A stretch of DNA of 34,827 nucleotides from Bacillota bacterium. Lineage in GTDB: Bacteria; Bacillota; DTU025. The stretch is from contig JAQVXE010000014.1 in assembly GCA_028709305.1 (NCBI GenBank), forward strand, positions 1 to 34,827, written 5' to 3'. Both the position numbers and the translations under genes were made by a program. This document shows, piece by piece, positions 23,296 to 31,610 of this stretch. The notes below the pieces were generated by a model. The model was not told where the DNA came from. It saw only the letters and a program-made list of their open reading frames with translations, and made no database searches. The first letter of the stretch is position 1. Every line of letters starts with the position of its first letter.

Positions 23296-24909
23296 TTGGC
23301 CCAGTTCTCCCCGGAAGAAGCATACTCGGCGGTCAAACCGTCAACGTTGGCGGTGGAACGGTGGTTCCGCCACAAGCTCATGGACGTGACGGAGTTTGAA
23401 ATTGTGGACTATGCCCAGCTGGAATCGGGACGATCCAGTGGCGAATCCCTCGTCCTTGGGATTCTGCGTTTTGAGGGGGCGGGCGACTACTTCGTTCCTC
23501 TTGTGATAGAGGAGGATATCGATATCGAGGGCTTGAGGTCTGAAGGGTGCGCTTTGTCCGGTGCCGTGGCTCAACGTGCGAAAGCCTACGGCGTTGTTGA
23601 GGGCGAATGTGACGGGAAGAGGGCGATACTTCTCGATGGCGCATTCCATCCCAGATACATCAATACCGTCCTGGACCTAATAGAGTCAGATGCAATTGTT
23701 AGGGCTCGAAGAGGGCAATTCCGATTCAGGAAGGTGGGAGGCGTTCGTTCTGGGCAGGGCTGGAGGATAGAAGAAGTAGGAGATGCCTACACCAACAGCG
23801 TAGTTATTGCCGAGCGAAGAAGCGCCTTCAAGACATTTAGGCTGATGAGTCCGGGCATCAACCCTGATGTGGAGGTCGGAGTTCTACTCGCCACCATGAC
23901 CGACTTCTGTGAGACGGCACGGGTGCAAGGAGAAGTTTCGTATGTTGATTGTCGCGGTGTGGAATATTCTGTGGGAGTGCAAACCGAAGAAGTCCCTAAC
24001 ATAGGTGATGCTTGGGAGCTGGTTGGAGCTGCTCTCGAAAACCTGACGAGGTCTATCGTGGCCGGGCGAGGAGCAGGAGACATAGAATGCTCAAATGTTG
24101 ACCCAATATTGTCGAGTGACGCGTCGTGGCAGCTTGGCGCAACTGTTGGCCGGCTTCACCAGGCTCTGGCTTCCATCAAGGCCCCGGGCTTTGGCATACG
24201 GAAAGCGGGGGCCGGGGACGTAGAGCTGTGGCGCAGGAAAGCGAAGTCTCGCGCCGCGAGGGCGCTTTCCGATATCTGCCATGCCTTGGAGTGCGGTTCC
24301 TTGGATGGCAGCATAGATGCGACAGATGCAGCCAGGCTTGTTCTTGACAGGAAAGAGACGATACTGGCTGCAGTGGAAGGAGGATCGTGGGGACTGACGT
24401 CTGATCTGGATAAGATTGGGATGGTCATGCGGTGCCACGGAGATCTCCATCTTGGGCAGACTTTGGTAAGGCCGGATGGGTTCTATGCCATCCTCGACTT
24501 CGAGGGTGAACCTTTGGCTTCGGCAGAAGAGAGGCGTGCCCTCACAAGCCCTGCGCGTGATCTGGCATGTATGCTCAGATCCTACAGCTATGCGGCAAAT
24601 GCGGCTTTGATTAGCGGTCGGACTGGCCGTGAAGCAGAATACCCGGGCGAAGTGGAGAGCATCCTTGACGATTGGGAGAACTGCGCCAGGAAAGCATTTC
24701 TTGAGGGCTACTACCATGAGGTATCTCGTGGACGTGTGGATTTGGTTCCCAAGATGATTGATGCAAGAGACGCCCTTGTAGCCTATTTTGAACTGGAGAA
24801 AGCTTTGTATGAGGTGAGCTATGAGCTGAATAACAGGCCAGATTGGGTCATAATACCCCTCAAAGGAATCGCTAGAATAATAGGCAACTTGGGAGGTGGA
24901 CGGCTATGA
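23296..24909 (+). CDS. Maltokinase-like protein (Mak/Pep2 family)
   Basis: The 537-residue protein starts at TTG 23296, with GGAGGTG exactly 7 bases upstream; the track start at 23224 lacks a site and lies inside the leader hairpin. The kinase core near residues 375-440 has CHGDLHLGQTL, the catalytic loop of aminoglycoside-phosphotransferase-like kinases, then AILDFEGEP, the metal-binding Asp, and ERRALTSPARDLACMLRSYSYAA. This long string is diagnostic for maltokinases of actinobacterial type. The N-terminal cap (residues 1-110) includes the VERWFRHK segment. It would phosphorylate maltose with ATP to maltose-1-phosphate. The downstream glycosyltransferase overlaps it by 4 bases. No GlgE or trehalose synthase is in the window. 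Confidence 0.85.
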   Translation: MAQFSPEEAYSAVKPSTLAVERWFRHKLMDVTEFEIVDYAQLESGRSSGESLVLGILRFEGAGDYFVPLVIEEDIDIEGLRSEGCALSGAVAQRAKAYGVVEGECDGKRAILLDGAFHPRYINTVLDLIESDAIVRARRGQFRFRKVGGVRSGQGWRIEEVGDAYTNSVVIAERRSAFKTFRLMSPGINPDVEVGVLLATMTDFCETARVQGEVSYVDCRGVEYSVGVQTEEVPNIGDAWELVGAALENLTRSIVAGRGAGDIECSNVDPILSSDASWQLGATVGRLHQALASIKAPGFGIRKAGAGDVELWRRKAKSRAARALSDICHALECGSLDGSIDATDAARLVLDRKETILAAVEGGSWGLTSDLDKIGMVMRCHGDLHLGQTLVRPDGFYAILDFEGEPLASAEERRALTSPARDLACMLRSYSYAANAALISGRTGREAEYPGEVESILDDWENCARKAFLEGYYHEVSRGRVDLVPKMIDARDALVAYFELEKALYEVSYELNNRPDWVIIPLKGIARIIGNLGGGRL

Positions 24910-26072
24910 CCAGCATCAAGCCGCCAGGGGTTACCATAATGACGCGCGAGTTTCCGCCTAACATCTACGGCGGGGCAGGAGTTCATGTTGATTACCTTTC
25001 ATCGCGCCTTGCACGCCTCATGGATGTTGAGGTCAGATGCTTCGGAGAGAGACCGTATGAGGAAGATGCCTTTCCGGTTCTCAGCTACAGCCCATGGTTG
25101 GAGATGTCGAAAGGCTCTGATCTGAAGCTTCAGAAGGTGTTAGATCCGCTCTCTGTCGATCTGGCCATGGTTCGGGATCCGATTGAGACAGAGATAGTGC
25201 ATTGCCATACATGGTACACATTTTTTGCGGGATACCTTGGAAAGATGTTATATGAGACGAAACTCGTGACTACGGTCCATTCTCTCGAACCTCTGCGTCC
25301 TTGGAAAGAGGAGCAGCTGGGCTCGGGATATGCCGTTAGCTCATGGATGGAGAAAATCGGGATAGAAAATTCTGACCGCGTTATCGCAGTCTCAAAAGAG
25401 ATGCGCGAAGATGTGCTGGAACACTTCAACGTGGATCCGGACAAGGTTGTTGTTATACATAACGGGATTGACTTGGGCAGATACCGACGGATTGACGATG
25501 CAAGTGCATTATCACAATACGGAATAGAGAAACCATATGTGCTCTTTGTTGGGAGGATTTCGAGGCAGAAAGGGATCATGCACTTGCTGGACGCGGCTGA
25601 GATGATCAGGCCGGGCGTGAAAATCGTGCTCATTGCCGGAACTCCTGATACCAAGGAGATTGAAGAGAAGCTTGGCGAGCGTGTTGCCAGCCTCGACAAC
25701 GTCATTTGGATAAACCGGATGCTTCCGCGTGAGCATGTAATCCAGCTCTATAGCCATGCATCGGTATTTGCATGCCCGTCAGTCTACGAGCCTTTCGGCA
25801 TCATTAATCTTGAGGCTATGGCCTGCGAGATTCCTGTTGTGGCATCGGCGGTTGGCGGAATTCCTGAAGTAGTTATGGATGGTGAGACCGGGTTCCTTGT
25901 TCCACCGGCCGACCCTCACGAGCTTGCGTCGGCTATCAATCGCATACTCGACTCAGAGGAACTTGGTCGAAAGTTTGGGAGCGCGGGAAGGCTTCGTGTT
26001 GAGCGCTACTTCTCGTGGGAGGCAATCGCGGAGCAGACCAGGGACATGTACTTGGAGATGCTCGGCGGCTAG
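24906..26072 (+). CDS. GT4 glycogen synthase / maltose-1-phosphate synthase (GlgM-like)
   Basis: The 388-residue GT-B glycosyltransferase begins with [20 protein letters not shown], the donor and acceptor loop of the Corynebacterium-type GlgA family. The C-terminal domain has [21 protein letters not shown] (Arg/Lys for the nucleotide-sugar phosphate), [18 protein letters not shown] (the E-x7-E motif) and GGIPEVV. In actinobacteria this family includes GlgM, which makes maltose-1-phosphate from ADP-glucose and glucose-1-phosphate. Its fusion-like 4-base overlap (ATGA) with the maltokinase gene supports a shared product. Strict glycogen synthase activity is the alternative. A strong bidirectional hairpin lies 70 bases after its stop. 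Confidence 0.85.
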   Translation: MTSIKPPGVTIMTREFPPNIYGGAGVHVDYLSSRLARLMDVEVRCFGERPYEEDAFPVLSYSPWLEMSKGSDLKLQKVLDPLSVDLAMVRDPIETEIVHCHTWYTFFAGYLGKMLYETKLVTTVHSLEPLRPWKEEQLGSGYAVSSWMEKIGIENSDRVIAVSKEMREDVLEHFNVDPDKVVVIHNGIDLGRYRRIDDASALSQYGIEKPYVLFVGRISRQKGIMHLLDAAEMIRPGVKIVLIAGTPDTKEIEEKLGERVASLDNVIWINRMLPREHVIQLYSHASVFACPSVYEPFGIINLEAMACEIPVVASAVGGIPEVVMDGETGFLVPPADPHELASAINRILDSEELGRKFGSAGRLRVERYFSWEAIAEQTRDMYLEMLGG

Positions 26073-26144
26073 GAGCGCTGACAGAGTAGGCCTCTCGCAT
26101 CAAGAGTGCCAGCCAGAAGGACGAAGGGCCGATGGGACACAAAA

Positions 26145-26172
26145 GGCCTGGGTTTTGTGGGAAACCCAGGCC
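26145..26172 (-). terminator. Intrinsic terminator between convergent genes
   Basis: GGCCTGGGTTT (26145-26155) pairs perfectly with AAACCCAGGCC (26162-26172) over a 6-base loop. Read on the minus strand the stem is followed by TTTTGTGT, which suits the XRE regulator gene; on the plus strand it may also serve the glycosyltransferase operon. Confidence 0.7.
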
Positions 26173-26253
26173 AGTCTTGTCAATGGCGTATTCTTATGAC
26201 CTGCAACTCATGGGCGAGTCTCCCCCGCGGTTGCCAGGGTGCAAGCGGGCACC

Positions 26254-26589
26254 CTACGAAATCTCAATGCCCTCTTCAATCAGAATGCTACATATCTTGG
26301 CGATCTTGACGATCTCGCCTGGCGTCCTGTTTGACACGGTGTCAACAAGGCGCTGGATTGCTAACTCCTGCTCGGTTTCGGGTGATGCAAAAAGCAATCT
26401 CATGTTCATATTCAAGCCATCAGCGATAGCCCACAGGGTTTGGAGTGAGGGACTCTTTTCGCCTCGCTCGATCTGCCCAATATAGCTAGGGTTGATGCAA
26501 CACTTCTCTGACAGCTCCTCCTGGGACATGCCCTGCCGAAGCCTTGCTTCACGTATTCTCTTTCCTAGGTTTCTCAATCTTTCATTCAT
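26254..26589 (-). CDS. XRE-family helix-turn-helix regulator
   Basis: The protein has about 111 residues. Residues 5-65 form a Cro/CI-type HTH: LGKRIREARLRQGMSQEELSEKCCINPSYIGQIERGEKSPSLQTLWAIADGLNM, close to the canonical consensus (G-x-S-Q-E-x-L-A, I-x-x-I-E-R-G, P-x-L-x-x-L). A C-terminal helical part of about 45 residues (ELAIQRLVDTVSNRTPGEIVKIAKICSILIEEG) may sense or dimerise. I chose ATG 26589, where homologous HTH proteins would start; ATG 26604 is a second option and the track's 26652 start is unlikely. It stands alone and its target is unknown. The terminator at 26145-26172 lies 80 bases beyond its stop. Confidence 0.85.
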   Translation of the reverse strand: MNERLRNLGKRIREARLRQGMSQEELSEKCCINPSYIGQIERGEKSPSLQTLWAIADGLNMNMRLLFASPETEQELAIQRLVDTVSNRTPGEIVKIAKICSILIEEGIEIS

Positions 26590-26604
26590 TTTTCCCAACC
26601 CCAT

Positions 26605-26943
26605 GATCGATGGTAACTCGGACGGCAGTTTGGTGGAAGCATCTAGTAGCACAGGAGATTGAGGGAGAAAAGTGCTATTTGTATTGATGGCCTGATCGCA
26701 TGGGGTATGCTATGGGCACTTTCAAACGGGCAAGTATCATGCCTAATATCACCCATGAGTAATAGGAGAGGGCGATTCACTGCTTTTTGGTCTTGTGATA
26801 GGATGAACATCGTGATGCAATCCCTAGTGCCGTGAATGTTTGCGTGTTAGGGCTTGGGTTGAGTCTAGAATCATCCGGCTGCCCGAGAGGGGGTGGTTGT
26901 CGGCAACGCACCAGGCGGAAGCTGGCTGAGGGGTCCCAATTGA
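26605..26943. other. Intergenic region between divergent genes
   Basis: No gene is supported. It contains an inverted pair AAAGTGC/GCACTTT about 60 bases apart and an isolated AGGAGAGG that leads into no useful frame. No -35/-10 pair is convincing on either strand, although the XRE gene and the following hypothetical gene must be transcribed from here or nearby. Confidence 0.3.
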
Positions 26944-27375
26944 GTGACCCGCTCCATGGAGCCATGCATATTCAGCAAGCTAGAAGCCTTGATGTGTTGC
27001 CAGGTTGCGATGGACAAGATGGTAGATAAGTTGTCAACGCAGGTCCAGAATCTTGGCGAGAGAATATGCTTTGGCAGCCGTGACCAAAGGGCCGGAGCCT
27101 GCATTGAACTCCAAGACGTGGCGAACAACCTGGACATTGTGCTCAACGGGAGAAATGTTCCCTGGAACACACACAGGCGAGCGCGCAAGCTTCTTGTGGA
27201 GATCTCATACCTGGCTGACCTTGCACGGCGGCTTGAACATTCAGACATGCTTTCCAGCCTGAGGGCTGTGCTGAAGTCGGAAACCACTGATGATGGCTGG
27301 CAAGCCTACCTTGGGATTGAAGCTCTGTTCTACGACATGGCTTCTGGCATGAAGTCAGCAGTATACGACGTCTGA
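26944..27375 (+). CDS. Hypothetical helical protein
   Basis: The ORF gives 143 residues from GTG 26944 (GAGGGG 10 bases upstream) or 121 from ATG 27010. I do not recognise the family. The sequence is rich in helix formers, with VDKLSTQVQNLGERI, ACIELQDVANNLDIVLNG, HRRARKLLVEISYLADLARRLEHSDML and a C-terminal WQAYLGIEALFYDMASGMKSAV. No membrane segment or signal peptide is seen. It may be a small helical-bundle protein. An antisense frame of similar length (26871-27287) looks less protein-like. It is convergent with the GreA-C fusion gene; a CCTGAA/TTCAGG hairpin (27403-27426) lies in the gap. Confidence 0.55.
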   Translation: MTRSMEPCIFSKLEALMCCQVAMDKMVDKLSTQVQNLGERICFGSRDQRAGACIELQDVANNLDIVLNGRNVPWNTHRRARKLLVEISYLADLARRLEHSDMLSSLRAVLKSETTDDGWQAYLGIEALFYDMASGMKSAVYDV

Positions 27376-27462
27376 GGCATGCGACATCTGTCGGCCTCAT
27401 CGCCTGAACCTGAGTCGGGTTTCAGGGAGTGGGCTGGTCCTGTCATGGCGGGCATTCACATC

Positions 27463-28536
27463 TCACCTGTTCAGGACCTCAAGTAGCTCGTATGTGACTG
27501 GACCCCCAGGCGCTGCTACTTGCACCGTGGATCCTGAGGGTTGCCCTATGATTGCGCGCCCAACCGGCGACTCGCTGGAAAGAAGGCCGTTTATGGCAGA
27601 CGCTTGTTCAGGCGGGACTATGAAGTACTCCATGTCCAACCCTAGTTCAACGTCGCGTATTCTCACGGTGGAACCGATCCTGGTTACGAGATCAGATTCG
27701 GTGTCCAGTCCTGCTGAGGCTGGGTAGAGGGTGGTAGCCAGCTTGGCTACGCCATGTGCGAGCTGCTCCGCCCCGGGGCCTGAAAAGAGCAGGCCCGCAT
27801 CAGACCCTTTTGAACGCTGGAAATTGGCTGTGGTCTCTAGTATTGCTTCGCAATTGCGTGAGGATATGGGAGTCGATCCCGAGCGGGCACGTGGAAGAGC
27901 AAGGTAGACGAAGATTCCACCTCCGCCATTTTCGTTGTGGCATACTGTCAGGGCCCGCATGATCTGGCGCCCTGTCTTTGCCATGTTGTCTGGGCCGATC
28001 GGAAGAAGGGGAAGCATCATGTAGTGCCTTGATTTCCTGACGATTCTGGCAGCTGCCTGAACTGCTGATTGATCGGCGAAGTTCACCACAAGGCCCACTT
28101 TTGCGGCTCCAGACCCTCCGGGAGGCAGATAGCTTTCTCCGACTATTGAGGCATGTGAGGCCTTAAATTGCAGTGTGACAAGGGTGCCGCCGAATAGGCG
28201 AATCAGGTGTCTGGCATAAGCGAGGCTGGCTCCTCGGCAAGGACTGGGGCCTGAAGCGGGAATGTCCACTCCATCGGCGAATCTGACTCGCACAAGCACA
28301 TCGACGGAAGATGGACCCTGTCTCGTTTCTGCACGTACTGGCTCTGTGCATGCAGAGAGAAACTGATTGCGCCAGTCACCTCTGCCAAATAGAAGGGTAG
28401 CTGGTACTTCGAGGCATCCGAGTTTCAGCTCGGAACAGGTTGACACATATCTTTGCATCCGTTCTCGAGGTGTTGAGCCTATAGGCGCACGCATGTCCTT
28501 GGGCGGCGAAGGCCTCCCTGAAAACCCGACTTTCAT
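27463..28536 (-). CDS. Unassigned N-terminal region fused to a GreA/GreB C-terminal domain
   Basis: The 357-residue product starts at the second ATG (28536), where AAAGGAGG has ideal spacing. Residues from about 284 to the end match the FKBP-like C-terminal domain of GreA/GreB transcript-cleavage factors: IGSTVRIRDVELG, MEYFIVPPEQAS, SSESPVGRAIIGQ and VQVAAPGGPVTYELLEV, each close to the Gre consensus. The N-terminal coiled coil that carries the acidic tip of Gre factors is absent. In its place are about 280 residues I cannot assign (LKLGCLEVPATLLFGRGD, LIRLFGGTLVTLQFKASH, GGGGIFVYLALP), which look alpha/beta and soluble. Cleavage activity is not expected; binding near the RNA polymerase secondary channel is possible. 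The amidase gene is divergent, 200 bases away. Confidence 0.75.
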   Translation of the reverse strand: MKVGFSGRPSPPKDMRAPIGSTPRERMQRYVSTCSELKLGCLEVPATLLFGRGDWRNQFLSACTEPVRAETRQGPSSVDVLVRVRFADGVDIPASGPSPCRGASLAYARHLIRLFGGTLVTLQFKASHASIVGESYLPPGGSGAAKVGLVVNFADQSAVQAAARIVRKSRHYMMLPLLPIGPDNMAKTGRQIMRALTVCHNENGGGGIFVYLALPRARSGSTPISSRNCEAILETTANFQRSKGSDAGLLFSGPGAEQLAHGVAKLATTLYPASAGLDTESDLVTRIGSTVRIRDVELGLDMEYFIVPPEQASAINGLLSSESPVGRAIIGQPSGSTVQVAAPGGPVTYELLEVLNR

Positions 28537-28591
28537 TCCCATCGCCTCCTTTTAGGTAGAATGCCCAGATGAAGCAGGAAATAGTCACTTG

Positions 28592-28603
28592 AATTGCGCA
28601 ATT
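28592..28603. promoter_or_regulatory. Perfect 12-bp palindrome in a divergent intergenic region
   Basis: AATTGCGCAATT lies about 55 bases from the GreA-C fusion start and 135 from the amidase start. It may be an operator for one or both genes. No regulator can be named, and no clear promoter boxes flank it. Confidence 0.3.
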
Positions 28604-28737
28604 GTGCATCTGTTGTGCCTGCCGAAATATGGGCTTCACAAAGAGGCCATGAAAGCCGTTTGGGTCAGGCTCAAAGGAAAACGACGAAAAGAGTAGAAAA
28701 AAGCAGAAGGAGGATATTCACTGAGGAGGCTGGGTGG

Positions 28738-30693
28738 GTGCGTCATATTGCGAGCTGTCTGATTGCGCCGATTCTGGTAATTGTGGCGCTTGTTTGCTTT
28801 GCAGGATGTGTGGACGCTGGCGAACCATGGCTATTGCGTATTGAGCAAGGCGAGGGCTTCGCGGAAACGAAGGACGGCATAGTCTTCGTCGGCAATGAGC
28901 CTTTTGTTATGATGCGTTCACTTGCTGCAGGCTTTAGAGGGAACCTGACTTGGATAGAGCCGACCAAGGAATCTGTGTTTACTACAGATAGGGTGGTAGC
29001 GGTCTTCAAGGCAGGCCAGAAGAGCGCGCATATCAACGGGCAGTCAGTAGAGCTTTCGGCGCCACCTGATCTGTCCACCGGCCGAATGGCAATAAGCATA
29101 AATGACCTGGGGCTGATCGGCCTCAAGGCAAATGTGGACAGCGACGCTAAGGTCATAGAAGTCTCCTATCAGAGAAGTTCCGTGACCTCTGCTTCCTGGT
29201 CGGTGGAGGATGGAAGGGTCGCAATCATTGTCGAAGCTGATTATGGGTTCGAGTATTCAGACTTCGTGCTCATTCAACCTGACCGAGTCGTCGTCGACAT
29301 ACATGATTCCGTTCTGTCCCCATCATTTGAGGAATGCGCTGTTTCCTGTGGCGCTGTGGAACGTGTGAGGGCGGCCATGAACAGGCCGGGAGTTGTTCGC
29401 GTGGTCGTGGATCTTAATGCTCCGTTAGGATATTCGATATCTCTTGAACCCGGCCCGCCTGCGCAATTAGTGATACGCTTTAACATACGAATAAGCGAAA
29501 TGCTTGTTGATCCCGGTATTAGCATTCCAAGGCTGATAGTCAAAGGTGATGGTCCAATATCGTGCACCGCCCCGGCAAGAGATGAGGATGGCTTTTGGCA
29601 TACTAACATTACAGGAGCCACAATTGCAGGAAGCCTTACCAATATCACCGGGGAGATTGGGGCAGTTGACTGGGTGAAGGCCTCTCAGCTCGACGTGGGC
29701 ACGGCGAGAATTGAACTTGGCTTGAAGGAAGGATATTCGCCTATTTTGCGTCCTCCCGGATCCGACAGGAGCGAGCTGGTTTTTGACATAGCCCTTACTG
29801 TGTCGGAGATAAAGATATACGATGAACAGGGATGCACTGTGACGAGGATTGCCACGTCGGGGCCGGTGGAATTCAAGTCATTCAGGCTCCCGGATCCCGA
29901 ACGCGTCGGAGTTGATTTGCCCGGGGTGTGGGCAGGCGGATGCGGCTCTCTTTCTGTAGGGTCGACTGGGGTCCAACAGGTGAGATTTGCTCAATATACC
30001 GCCGATATTGGCAGGGTAGTGTTGGATCTTTCGCCCCAGGCTGCCAGGTGGGCACATTCTGTGCAGGTCTCGGCAGATAAGACGGAGGTTACTATTCGAG
30101 TGGGCAATTCGCCTATATACGGACGTACTGTTATGTTGGATCCGGGCCATGGAGGATCGGATCCGGGCACCGTCCATGGCGACCTCTTCGAGAAGGACAT
30201 CAACCTGGATATTGCGTTGCGAACAAAGGATCTTCTGTTGGAAGCAGGAGCGATTGTTGTCATGACCCGCGAAGACGACTCCGCAATTCCGCCTGCCGAC
30301 AGGCCAGTCATGGCCAATGAAATGAAGCCTGATGTATTTCTGTCGATCCACTGCAATTCAGTGCTTAATGTCTTCCCATGTGGCACTGAGACATACTACT
30401 ACAACATGGTACCCTATAGCCAGGAGTTGGCCACGCAGGTTCACTCTTGTCTGCTCAAGGAGATCATGTTGGTGGACAGAAAGGTCCGGCGCAAGGATTA
30501 CTACGTTCTCCGCGTAACAAACGTGCCGGCTGTGCTTGTGGAAGTAGGATATTTGTCGAATGAGGAGGAAAATGGGAAGCTGCGTCAACCTGAGTTCAGG
30601 CAGAAAGCCGCTCAGGGGCTGATTAACGGGCTTGCAGCCTACCTTGACAGCGATATCTTTGCCAAATGGCGAGAAGAGGCCAAGAGCAAATGA
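28738..30693 (+). CDS. N-acetylmuramoyl-L-alanine amidase (AMIN + Amidase_3), exported
   Basis: The 651-residue protein starts at GTG 28738 (GAGGAGG 8 bases upstream), which places a signal sequence at the very N-terminus (RHIASCLIAPILVIVALVCFAGC). The FAGC end could be a lipobox. Next come a copper-amine-oxidase-N-like stalk (about residues 35-140) and AMIN-like beta regions (about 150-255, with a second around 345-460) that bind cell wall. The C-terminal Amidase_3 domain (about 465-645) has its zinc and catalytic residues: His in MLDPGHGG, Glu in FEKDIN, His in SIHCNS and Glu in VEVGYLSNEEE. It cleaves the MurNAc-L-Ala bond. In spore formers such enzymes act in cell separation, engulfment or cortex maturation; which applies is not clear. 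Confidence 0.9.
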   Translation: MRHIASCLIAPILVIVALVCFAGCVDAGEPWLLRIEQGEGFAETKDGIVFVGNEPFVMMRSLAAGFRGNLTWIEPTKESVFTTDRVVAVFKAGQKSAHINGQSVELSAPPDLSTGRMAISINDLGLIGLKANVDSDAKVIEVSYQRSSVTSASWSVEDGRVAIIVEADYGFEYSDFVLIQPDRVVVDIHDSVLSPSFEECAVSCGAVERVRAAMNRPGVVRVVVDLNAPLGYSISLEPGPPAQLVIRFNIRISEMLVDPGISIPRLIVKGDGPISCTAPARDEDGFWHTNITGATIAGSLTNITGEIGAVDWVKASQLDVGTARIELGLKEGYSPILRPPGSDRSELVFDIALTVSEIKIYDEQGCTVTRIATSGPVEFKSFRLPDPERVGVDLPGVWAGGCGSLSVGSTGVQQVRFAQYTADIGRVVLDLSPQAARWAHSVQVSADKTEVTIRVGNSPIYGRTVMLDPGHGGSDPGTVHGDLFEKDINLDIALRTKDLLLEAGAIVVMTREDDSAIPPADRPVMANEMKPDVFLSIHCNSVLNVFPCGTETYYYNMVPYSQELATQVHSCLLKEIMLVDRKVRRKDYYVLRVTNVPAVLVEVGYLSNEEENGKLRQPEFRQKAAQGLINGLAAYLDSDIFAKWREEAKSK

Positions 30694-30709
30694 AGTCTGA
30701 TAGCCGGCG

Positions 30710-30739
30710 TTGTAAGTCCTGGCGATGTAAGAGTATAAT
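30710..30739 (+). promoter_or_regulatory. murI promoter with the start point at the ATG (leaderless)
   Basis: TTGTAA (30710-30715, 4/6 to consensus), an 18-base spacer, and a perfect TATAAT (30734-30739). Only six bases separate the -10 from the murI ATG at 30746, so the expected transcription start falls on or next to the A of ATG. No ribosome site fits before this ATG. Confidence 0.6.
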
Positions 30740-30745
30740 AATCAC

Positions 30746-31588
30746 ATGCAGTACAGAAGTATAGGCGTTTTTGATTCGGGAGTAGGCGGCCTCACTGTGG
30801 CTAGGGCGATTATGGAAGCCATGCCGGGCCAAGACATTATCTACTATGGAGATACTGCTCGGATGCCTTATGGGGATAAGCCACCCGAGGAGATAATGCG
30901 TTATGCGCGACAGATAATAGAGTTCCTTATTGGACGTGGCGTGGGTGCAGTGGCGGTGGCGTGCAATACGTCATCTGCGATCGCTGTGCCTGTCATAGGA
31001 CGCGATTTTGATGTGCCTGTGGTAGGAATGATTGAGTGCGGCGCAGCTGCAGCTGCGGAGGCTTCGCGTTCAGGCCGAATAGGCGTCATCGCAACAGCCA
31101 ATACGGTGCGAAGCGGAGCCTACTCAAGGGCAATTAGGGGCATGCGTCCGACTGCCCGTGTTGTGGAGCAGGCGTGTCCAATGCTTGTGCCCATGGTTGA
31201 GCGCGGGGAAGTCTCTGGGCCTGATGTTAGGAATGCCCTTTCAGAATACCTCCAACCGCTGCTAGAAGCGAATGTTGACACGATCGTCTATGGTTGCACC
31301 CACTATCCGTTTCTGGAGGCTGAAATACGGGCCATGGCCGGCGCTTCAGTCGCCCTGGTTGATCCCGCCATAAAAGTTGCATCGGCTGTCAAGGCAGCTA
31401 TTGGAGAAGATGGATCTAGGCAGACGGGACTGCCTTCCTTCGTGACCAGCGGAGACCCGAGCGCCTTTGCTGAACTGGTCAGTACTTTGCTCGGCTGGAA
31501 GATGCAAGAGGTTGAACATGTAAATCTCGACGCGATAGGGGCTCATGCGGGGGAAGGTGACATGCTAGGTCGCCCAGATCGAGCATAG
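30746..31588 (+). CDS. murI: Glutamate racemase
   Basis: The 280-residue enzyme opens with IGVFDSGVGGLTVARAI, which includes the catalytic-pocket Asp/Ser, and has the YYGDTARMPYG block. Both catalytic cysteines are present in AVACNTSSA (near 73) and VYGCTHYP (near 184). It interconverts L- and D-glutamate for peptidoglycan stem peptides, in the cytoplasm. Length is typical. The last 20 or so residues (AHAGEGDMLGRPDRA) are a slightly long tail. The gene has its own promoter with almost no 5' leader. The metal-dependent hydrolase, rph and rdgB follow closely and may be read from the same promoter. Confidence 0.93.
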   Translation: MQYRSIGVFDSGVGGLTVARAIMEAMPGQDIIYYGDTARMPYGDKPPEEIMRYARQIIEFLIGRGVGAVAVACNTSSAIAVPVIGRDFDVPVVGMIECGAAAAAEASRSGRIGVIATANTVRSGAYSRAIRGMRPTARVVEQACPMLVPMVERGEVSGPDVRNALSEYLQPLLEANVDTIVYGCTHYPFLEAEIRAMAGASVALVDPAIKVASAVKAAIGEDGSRQTGLPSFVTSGDPSAFAELVSTLLGWKMQEVEHVNLDAIGAHAGEGDMLGRPDRA

Positions 31589-31610
31589 AGGTGTTGGGAG
31601 GCATGTTACT

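Noticed and set aside
26789-26815. Second Rex site at CTTGTGATAGG...CATCGTGAT
   Set aside because: Only the left half fits; the right half and spacing do not.
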